Source of the DNA: Alphaproteobacteria bacterium
GTDB taxonomy: Bacteria; Pseudomonadota; Alphaproteobacteria; RF32; CAG-239
Assembly (NCBI GenBank): GCA_020025875.1
Contig: JAHHRI010000017.1
Span: 1 to 25,138 of the forward strand
Length of the DNA: 25,138 bases
Direction: 5' to 3'
A program made the translations under genes and the position numbers. Shown here piece by piece: positions 19,927 to 25,138 of the stretch (positions are counted from its first letter, which is position 1; each line of letters begins with the position of its first letter). The notes under the pieces are model-generated. The model did not search any database. It saw only the letters and a program-made list of their open reading frames with translations, and had not been told where the DNA came from.

Positions 19927-21171
19927 TTATCGGCGGAAACGATGGTTACAGATGTAGACAAACACCCGCCTCAGACCGGAAATGATGGTTTTTCTTTCGC
20001 GTACTTTGAGCGAACTCCACCAGCTCAGCAGTTGGCGAAAAAGGCTCTTTTTCTGCTTTTGGGCGGCAGGGGCTTGGGCAGTGTTTTCTCTTTGCGTTCG
20101 TTTTTTAGGTAACAGCGGCGACGATTCTCCCTGCCACGGCGCCAACAAAGTGCGGATGTCGTTATCATTGATGTACGCACCGTGCAGGCGCTGCAGCCCT
20201 CCTCTGCCATTGAGATAAAGCGCATCTCCCCGACCAAGCAGCTTTTCTGCGCCGCCACAATCCAAAATGGTGCGAGAATCGGCCGCGCTTGCCGTTTTAT
20301 AAGCCAAACGGCAGGGGAAATTGGCTTTCAGCACACCAGTCACCACATCGACCGATGGGCGCTGGGTGGCAACAATCAGGTGGATTCCGCAGGCACGAGA
20401 TTTTTGTGCCAGCAGACGGACATATTTTTCCGCCGTCGGCTCTGCCGTCATAAGATCGGCAAATTCATCAATCATGCAAACTATATACGGCATTTGCCCA
20501 ACAGACGAATGGTATTCGGCAATATTGCGGGTTTTGCTTTTTTGCAACAGCAGGTAGCGGCGTTCCATTTCATCGAACAAAAGTTCCAGCATTTCTGCGG
20601 CTTTTCGGCTGTCGGTCACGACCGGTTCCAGCATATAGCGTTGGTCGTTATAAATGCCGAATTCGATCCTTTTCGGATCTATCAGCATCAGCCTGACATC
20701 TGTCGGTTTTTTGGCTTTAATCAAGGATAAAATAAAAGTATTCAAACCAACGGATTTGCCTGATCCCGTTGTTCCCGCAACCAACAAATGAGGCATCTTG
20801 GCCAGATCAACCATCAACGGCTCACCGCGAACGTCCACCCCCAGACAAAGCGGCAGTTCCGCTTTAAAAGCCCGAAAAGCATCGCTGTCCGTTACTGCCG
20901 TAAAATTGACGATTTCCGGCGTTTCCAGCGGAATTTCCAGCCATATGGAATCGCTGCCGGAAACCGGCTCAATATCCATAGAAAAAACTTTCAGCTCACG
21001 CGCGGCATCATCAAGTATGGCCGCAAGTTTTTTTATTTTAGCACCTGCCGCCGGCTCAAATTCCATCAGCCTTAACAGCGGCCCGCGCTTTTCGCCGACG
21101 ACTTTGCCGTCAATGCCATAATGCCCCAAAACCCGTTCAATATCCGTTTCTATGGTCATGGCTACGCTCAC
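19927..21171 (-). CDS. FtsK/SpoIIIE motor domain protein lacking membrane and gamma domains
   Basis: A 414-residue protein. The FtsK alpha domain spans about 1-110 and the beta RecA-like motor about 110-345. The motor has Walker A GTTGSGKS (133-140), Walker B VCMIDEFADL (231-240), ATQRPSVDVVTGVLKANFP and LLGRGDALYL. Full-length FtsK has N-terminal membrane helices and a C-terminal winged-helix gamma domain that reads KOPS. Neither is present here: the C-terminus is a basic Lys/Gln/Arg-rich segment of about 65 residues. Start is GTG 21171, overlapping the lipoprotein stop (GTGA), with an ATG at 21159 as alternative. It is the last gene of a lipid-transport operon. A DNA translocase paralogue is the most likely identity. 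Confidence 0.82.
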   Translation of the reverse strand: MSVAMTIETDIERVLGHYGIDGKVVGEKRGPLLRLMEFEPAAGAKIKKLAAILDDAARELKVFSMDIEPVSGSDSIWLEIPLETPEIVNFTAVTDSDAFRAFKAELPLCLGVDVRGEPLMVDLAKMPHLLVAGTTGSGKSVGLNTFILSLIKAKKPTDVRLMLIDPKRIEFGIYNDQRYMLEPVVTDSRKAAEMLELLFDEMERRYLLLQKSKTRNIAEYHSSVGQMPYIVCMIDEFADLMTAEPTAEKYVRLLAQKSRACGIHLIVATQRPSVDVVTGVLKANFPCRLAYKTASAADSRTILDCGGAEKLLGRGDALYLNGRGGLQRLHGAYINDNDIRTLLAPWQGESSPLLPKKRTQRENTAQAPAAQKQKKSLFRQLLSWWSSLKVRERKTIISGLRRVFVYICNHRFRR

Positions 21172-21734
21172 CGCTTTGCCAGTTCGGCGGCTATTTGTTG
21201 TGCCAGTTCATTAATCAGAGCGCTCTGACGGTTTGCCAAATCTTCATAAGTGTTGCCCAATGACGAAGATAAACGACTGCGCTCGCGGATAACAACCTGA
21301 CCGTTTTTATATACGGTCCACCAAACATCAAGCTGCAGGCTCTGCCCTAAAATCGCCTCCATCTGGTTTATTTCAAGAGTAATTGTATAGGTAAAAGTTT
21401 CGCTGCTCAAAGTTTTGTATTTGACAACCGATTTGGGCAGATAAAGAGCCAGATCGTCGGCAAGAACACGAGAAAATGCACCGGACAACGGTTCTGCCCA
21501 ACGATGAAATTCGGATATCTTTAATTCGGCAGCTCCCTTTTCCATGGTCACAATCTGCGGTCGGTCCAAATATTTTGGCACAAAGGTTTCTTCAACGCCA
21601 ATATCCAACCGTCGGGAAGATACCGCTTCTGGCCGCATATCCGAGGTCTGCAATTTATAAAAATGGGAAGGGCTGCTGGTGCCGACACAACTTGCCAACA
21701 ACAAAACCATAGCCAGTATACTCTTTTTTTTCAT
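21168..21734 (-). CDS. ABC-type transport auxiliary lipoprotein (PqiC/DUF330-like)
   Basis: A 188-residue protein with a lipobox (MVLLLASCVGTSS; Cys near 16) and a mature domain with HFYKLQ, LDIGVEETFVPKYLDRPQIV, RWAEPLSGAFSRVLADDLALYL, the VWWTVYKNGQVVIRE core and an NELAQQIAAEL helix. This is the ABC_trans_aux/PqiC pattern. Such lipoproteins sit in the outer membrane opposite MCE proteins. The start is one base after the MCE stop, with GGGAGAT in the MCE gene's 3' end, and it overlaps the following GTG. It is part of the mla-type operon. Confidence 0.85.
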   Translation of the reverse strand: MKKKSILAMVLLLASCVGTSSPSHFYKLQTSDMRPEAVSSRRLDIGVEETFVPKYLDRPQIVTMEKGAAELKISEFHRWAEPLSGAFSRVLADDLALYLPKSVVKYKTLSSETFTYTITLEINQMEAILGQSLQLDVWWTVYKNGQVVIRERSRLSSSLGNTYEDLANRQSALINELAQQIAAELAKR

Positions 21735-21735
21735 T

Positions 21736-22545
21736 TCAATATCTCCCTTTTCCTTTGAGCAATGCTTCCGGATGCCGTTCTATATAATCGGCAAAATTAT
21801 TTAACGATTTGGCAGCGCCGGAAATATTTGTCATGGCTCGATCAAAACCGCGCAATGTGTTGGGTACTTTTTTCACGGCACGGTCTATATGGCTCAAAGT
21901 TTCCGGAATGCCTTTAGTCTGCTGTGGGATTTGTGCAAAATCTTCCAATAGCGTGTTGAGCTTGGGAACAACTTGTTCGTTTAAGGAATCGAGAAACTTG
22001 TTCATTTTAATCACCGTCTGTTTCAGCGGAATTTCTTGAAATCCGCGCGAAAGTTCGGCAAGCGGCGACAGTACCGTCGGAATTTCCGGCGTGAGAGTGT
22101 TTTTGCCGCGGTAAACGGCAGGTGTGTCAACCGGCATCATTTCCAACTCCACCATCAACTGCCCCGTCAAATAATTTTGAGTGCTCAAACGAGCGCGCAA
22201 CCCTTTGTCGACCAGTTCCCGCAAAATTTGCCGACGGGTTTCGTTGGGAACCGACGGATTAAAATTTTGGGCATTAAACGAAACAAAAACCGGAATTGTA
22301 AATTCTCCGTCGTGCATATCCGTAATCAGGTCTATTTTAACCACACGGCCGATATTCACGCCTTTGAACACCACCGGAGAACCGACATCAAGCCCTTTGA
22401 TAGATTCGGAAAAATACATAACAACGCGGCTTTTTGTGTCGGTCATAACCTTTTGCGCCACAAACATCCCGACCGTTGCAAAAAACAAACTGACGCCGCA
22501 GAGAATAAACAGTCCGATCAGCTTGCTGTTGGGTTTTTTACGCAT
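21736..22545 (-). CDS. mlaD: MCE-domain substrate-binding protein MlaD
   Basis: About 269 residues with one N-terminal membrane helix (KLIGLFILCGVSLFFATVGMFVAQ). An MCE domain follows at about residues 38-130 (VVMYFSESIKGLDVGSPVVFKGVNIGRVVKIDLI) and a helical region of about 120 residues that continues the tunnel. Start at ATG 22545 is preferred because GAGGGGG lies eight bases before it; an ATG at 22551 is too close. It overlaps the ATPase gene. In E. coli MlaD forms a hexameric ring beside MlaE and passes phospholipid to MlaC. No mlaC is visible; the PqiC-type lipoprotein is the next gene instead. Confidence 0.85.
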   Translation of the reverse strand: MRKKPNSKLIGLFILCGVSLFFATVGMFVAQKVMTDTKSRVVMYFSESIKGLDVGSPVVFKGVNIGRVVKIDLITDMHDGEFTIPVFVSFNAQNFNPSVPNETRRQILRELVDKGLRARLSTQNYLTGQLMVELEMMPVDTPAVYRGKNTLTPEIPTVLSPLAELSRGFQEIPLKQTVIKMNKFLDSLNEQVVPKLNTLLEDFAQIPQQTKGIPETLSHIDRAVKKVPNTLRGFDRAMTNISGAAKSLNNFADYIERHPEALLKGKGRY

Positions 22546-23299
22546 GTTCATTGCCCCCTCTGGTTAAAAAATGATATACTTTTTCGTTGGGCGGATTTTT
22601 TAGCAATTCGCGAGGATTGCCATATCCTAGGATGGATTTGCTTTCGCCGTCGAGAAAAACGGAATTGCTGCCAATGGCAAAAATCGATGCCAATTCGTGT
22701 GTCACAATCACGATGGTGGTACCCAAATTGCGGTTAATGTCCAAAATCAGATCATCGAGCAGTCTGGAACTGACCGGATCTAATCCGGCAGACGGTTCGT
22801 CAAAATACACAATTTCCGGATCAAGTGCCAGCGCCCGTGCCAGACCGGCACGTTTTTTCATACCGCCGCTGATTTCCGACGGATAAAAATCTTCAAACCC
22901 CGCCAGCCCCACCAGCGCCAGTTTCAAAGAAACAAGCTCTTTGATTTCCCGTTTGGAATAATCTGTATATTGTTCAAGCGGCAGAGCAATGTTTTCCGCC
23001 AATGTCATAGAACTAAACAACGCCCCGCTTTGATACAAGATGCCGGCGCGGCGCATTATATCGTTGCGCTTGGCGGGAGAAGCTTTGGTAAAGTCTACGC
23101 CATCAATCAGAATGGTGCCTTTTTGCGGTACCACCAAGCCGGTCAACACCCGCAACATGGAACTTTTGCCACAACCGGAACCGCCCATAATGATAAAAAC
23201 ATCACCACGGTTGATGTTGTAGTTAAGATCTTTTAACAGCACAAAATCTCCGTAACCGATTGTCAGGTTTTGAACTGCAATTTGCACTTTTTTTGTCAT
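22538..23299 (-). CDS. mlaF: MlaF ABC transporter ATPase
   Basis: A 253-residue protein with Walker A GGSGCGKSS (near 38-46), Q-loop LYQSGALFSSMT, signature SGGMKKRAGLARA, Walker B EIVYFDEPSAGLDP and H-loop VTHE. The SGALFSS after the Q-loop and the SGGMKKR signature are those of MlaF/Ttg2A-type ATPases. The start overlaps the MlaE stop by four bases (ATGA at 23296-23299), so the two are translationally coupled. It powers lipid transport between inner and outer membranes, retrograde in the E. coli model. Confidence 0.93.
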   Translation of the reverse strand: MTKKVQIAVQNLTIGYGDFVLLKDLNYNINRGDVFIIMGGSGCGKSSMLRVLTGLVVPQKGTILIDGVDFTKASPAKRNDIMRRAGILYQSGALFSSMTLAENIALPLEQYTDYSKREIKELVSLKLALVGLAGFEDFYPSEISGGMKKRAGLARALALDPEIVYFDEPSAGLDPVSSRLLDDLILDINRNLGTTIVIVTHELASIFAIGSNSVFLDGESKSILGYGNPRELLKNPPNEKVYHFLTRGGNEHA

Positions 23300-24414
23300 A
23301 TTCCCAAAACCTCACAAACAATGGTGATCAGCCCGGTCATAATGATCATCCAAACAATGGCGGAAACAACGGCTTTGGTGGTGGCAACGCCGACACTGTC
23401 CGCATTGCGTCCGCAATAGATGCCGTAGTAGCAGCCGCAAACGGCAATAACAATACCAAACACAAACCCGTGAAAAATGCCAACCATAAAATTGCTGAGG
23501 CTGATGGCTTCAACGGACAGTTCCCAATAGCGCCGCAAAGGAACCTCCAGCATGGTCACACCGACAAAACCGCCGCCCAGCATACCCATAAAATCTGCCC
23601 ACATGGTCAACAGCGGCATTGTCAGCACCAGCGCCATCATACGCGGCAGCACAAGAAAATCGCCCACCTGAACACCCATTGTTTTCAGCGCATCTATTTC
23701 TTCATTGACCTGCATTGTGCCGATTGTGGCGGCATAAGACGCTCCGGTGCGTCCGGCCATGATGATACCGGTCATAATGGCTCCCATAATCCGCGTCATG
23801 CCGATTGTTACCAAGCTGGCCACATAAATTTCCGCACCGAAAGTTTTGAGCTGAACAGCCCCGACAAATGCCAAAATCAAACCGACCATAAAACTAATCA
23901 ACGACACAATCGGCAGCGCCTTATATCCGCAATCTTCCAGCGCGTATAAAAAGTCCACCCGCCGCATTACCGCGGTACCAAACAAAAAACGTCCGAACGA
24001 ACGCCATGCATCGTGCAGGAAGGAGCAGCCTTTTTTAACATCGGCAAAAAGCCCAATGCCCCAATTTCCGACTCTGACCAACAGATTTGTCTGTTGCGGC
24101 TTTTCGCCGACAGGCTTGCGATCTACGGAAAACGCCAAACCAAGCATCTGCCGCAATCCTGCCGGCAGGCTCTGTGTGTTTATTTCCAGTTGTCGGCGGC
24201 GCGCCGTTTTTTTCAGGTTAAACAAAATGACTAGCAGTGTCGAATCCCAACGTTCCAGTTTTTCCGCACAAATATCAAGTGTTCGCACCTGCTCATTTTC
24301 TGCCGCTTCATACAGACCGCATATTATTTTATCGTCGTCATATTCCAGATAGTCGCCGTTCAGTTCGACACGCAGCAGCGTTCCTTCAATGGCATATTTC
24401 AATTTCATTTCCAT
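23296..24414 (-). CDS. mlaE: MlaE permease with an N-terminal STAS domain
   Basis: A 372-residue protein. Residues about 1-95 form a STAS-like domain (LKYAIEGTLLRVELNGDYLEYDD ... LKKTARRRQLEI), followed by the MlaE/YrbE permease with five or six membrane helices. Family motifs are LISFMVGLILAFVGAVQLKTFGAEIYVASLV, IMTGIIMAGRTGASYAATIGTMQVNEEIDAL and VGVATTKAVV. In E. coli the STAS protein MlaB is a separate regulatory subunit; here it is fused to the permease. It is the first gene of the operon, with a strong promoter. Two in-frame ATGs (24414, 24408) are possible starts. Confidence 0.92.
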   Translation of the reverse strand: MEMKLKYAIEGTLLRVELNGDYLEYDDDKIICGLYEAAENEQVRTLDICAEKLERWDSTLLVILFNLKKTARRRQLEINTQSLPAGLRQMLGLAFSVDRKPVGEKPQQTNLLVRVGNWGIGLFADVKKGCSFLHDAWRSFGRFLFGTAVMRRVDFLYALEDCGYKALPIVSLISFMVGLILAFVGAVQLKTFGAEIYVASLVTIGMTRIMGAIMTGIIMAGRTGASYAATIGTMQVNEEIDALKTMGVQVGDFLVLPRMMALVLTMPLLTMWADFMGMLGGGFVGVTMLEVPLRRYWELSVEAISLSNFMVGIFHGFVFGIVIAVCGCYYGIYCGRNADSVGVATTKAVVSAIVWMIIMTGLITIVCEVLGI

Positions 24415-24443
24415 CTAAAACCGTTCCGGTTGTTTTTACGGAC

Positions 24444-24472
24444 AATGTATTAGCAATCGGCATTATCGTCAA
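24444..24472 (-). promoter_or_regulatory. Promoter of the mla operon
   Basis: On the minus strand TTGACG (24467-24472) and TACATT (24444-24449) are separated by 17 bases, about 30 bases before the ATG at 24414. It should drive all five overlapping genes. Confidence 0.8.
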
Positions 24473-24588
24473 GTGCTATCAGCAATTATCGATTAAAATA
24501 TAAGCACGATACAATAAAAAACGGCAAGCGGAAAGAGCGTGTTTTTAGGCGCGACAAAACCGCACAAACATTGTCCCGTTTAACCCCT

Positions 24589-24629
24589 AAAAAAAACCCC
24601 TTACAGATCTTGCGATCCGAAAAGGGGTT
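24589..24629 (-). terminator. Terminator of the 24652 gene
   Basis: AACCCCTT (24595-24602) pairs with AAGGGGTT (24622-24629), with a GATC-containing loop, followed on the minus strand by eight Ts. It isolates the mla operon from the upstream gene. Confidence 0.88.
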
Positions 24630-24651
24630 AAAACGATAACGGCAAGAAATT

Positions 24652-25128
24652 TTAAAAATCCATTTCTTCCAAATTTGCCAGCAGGCAAGCATTAGCAATT
24701 CGGCAAACGCGGATGTTTGCCGCAGTTCTTTCATCCAGCCCGTGCAAAGCTGCAATTTCTCTGAGATTTTTGTTTTCTTCTAATGCGTATTCATAAAGTT
24801 TACCCCGATTAAGCGAAGGCATACTCTCCAACTCGACAATGAGGGGGTGCATCAAATCTTCAATGCTTGTCCCCGGCTGCCATGAGGCGACTATCTCTCG
24901 TATGCGCAGCCGATCTTCGTCGTTGACGACCGATCCGAAAAAAAGATCGTCTATCAGCTTGCGCAACGCGAGCACATCTTCCGATGTCGCGAGCCTTAAT
25001 TCTTCGTCGATCAAAAGATCCGGCGCATATTTTGCACGCGTTCCTTTACCGAAGATAATAAAAGGCATTCCCAAAAGAAGTACCGTTACAAAAATTGCCA
25101 GCAATGCTAAAATTACGTTTTCTGTCAT
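24652..25128 (-). CDS. Small membrane-anchored protein of unknown function
   Basis: A 158-residue protein starting MTENVILALLAIFVTVLLLGMPFIIF, a single N-terminal membrane helix. A cytoplasmic helical domain follows, with LATSEDVLALRKLIDDLFFGSVVNDEDRLRIREIVAS. The C-terminal LREIAALHGLDERTAANIRVCRIANACLL looks like an HTH-type helical hairpin, but no DNA-binding family is recognised. Acidic overall. The start lies ten bases from the window edge, so the ribosome site cannot be assessed fully. It ends in its own terminator, so it is not in the mla operon. Confidence 0.6.
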   Translation of the reverse strand: MTENVILALLAIFVTVLLLGMPFIIFGKGTRAKYAPDLLIDEELRLATSEDVLALRKLIDDLFFGSVVNDEDRLRIREIVASWQPGTSIEDLMHPLIVELESMPSLNRGKLYEYALEENKNLREIAALHGLDERTAANIRVCRIANACLLANLEEMDF

Positions 25129-25138
25129 AGTAATAAAT

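Noticed and set aside
19895..19938. Hairpins TGCC/GGCA and TTCCGCCG/CGGCGGAA between the convergent Spy-like and FtsK-like genes
   Set aside because: Neither is followed by a T-run on either strand and the larger one overlaps the last codons of the FtsK-like gene; too weak to call a terminator.
1..25138. CRISPR array or diversity-generating repeats
   Set aside because: No regularly spaced direct repeats, cas genes or reverse transcriptase were seen on either strand.

Overview
The window looks like chromosomal DNA of a moderately low-GC alphaproteobacterium, possibly a gut-associated Rhodospirillales-type lineage. This is inferred from a TIGR01459-type HAD hydrolase, an MCE/Mla lipid-transport operon with a PqiC-type lipoprotein, a CNNM/CorC protein, a near full-length FucO and a Gram-negative tRNA-Gln. 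The taxonomic call is an inference. Housekeeping genes are interrupted by at least two AT-richer blocks that look acquired.

Layout. (1) 1-2340 is accessory. It holds the tail of a type I restriction specificity subunit (HsdS), a repressor/ImmA-type metalloprotease pair on the minus strand with a divergent operator region, two small + strand proteins, and a small minus-strand ORF. A tRNA-Gln(UUG) at 2804-2878 faces this block with its 3' end, the usual position for an island boundary. A possible ncRNA or micro-ORF with a terminator lies at about 2413-2662. (2) 3366-8211 is mostly envelope genes: a lipoprotein alpha/beta hydrolase, a CNNM/CBS/CorC protein, a cysteine-rich exported protein, a DUF1189-like membrane protein and an exported Cys/His (CHAP/NlpC-like) putative peptidase. 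(3) 8221-12061 is bounded by a perfect 20-bp direct repeat. It carries a minus-strand restriction-modification operon: a C5 cytosine methyltransferase with an N-terminal HTH, a LAGLIDADG-like protein lacking both catalytic acidic residues, and a small PD-(D/E)XK nuclease. A conjugative-element gene remnant lies just inside the left repeat. (4) 12142-13715 holds HdeD-like and HAD genes on the minus strand. (5) 13852-16747 is a tightly packed + strand cassette: an HNH-nuclease protein, a SUKH/SMI1-like putative immunity protein, a 61-aa putative antitoxin and a zeta-like toxin. (6) 16967-19861 holds a PH-domain membrane protein, FucO and a Spy/CpxP-like periplasmic protein. (7) 19927-24414 is a five-gene overlapping minus-strand operon (MlaE, MlaF, MlaD, PqiC-like lipoprotein, short FtsK motor) with a strong promoter. 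A small membrane-anchored protein follows at the right edge.

How the genes work together. The left block and the 8.2-12.1 kb block are defence or mobile cargo. The 13.9-16.7 kb cassette combines an interbacterial or addiction-type nuclease/immunity pair with a zeta-type kinase pair. The mla operon should maintain outer-membrane lipid asymmetry. Its last gene is unexpectedly a DNA-translocase motor without the membrane and KOPS-reading domains. The most novel-looking items are the catalytically degenerate LAGLIDADG protein inside an R-M operon, the repeat-bounded island that carries it, and the FtsK motor coupled to lipid-transport genes.
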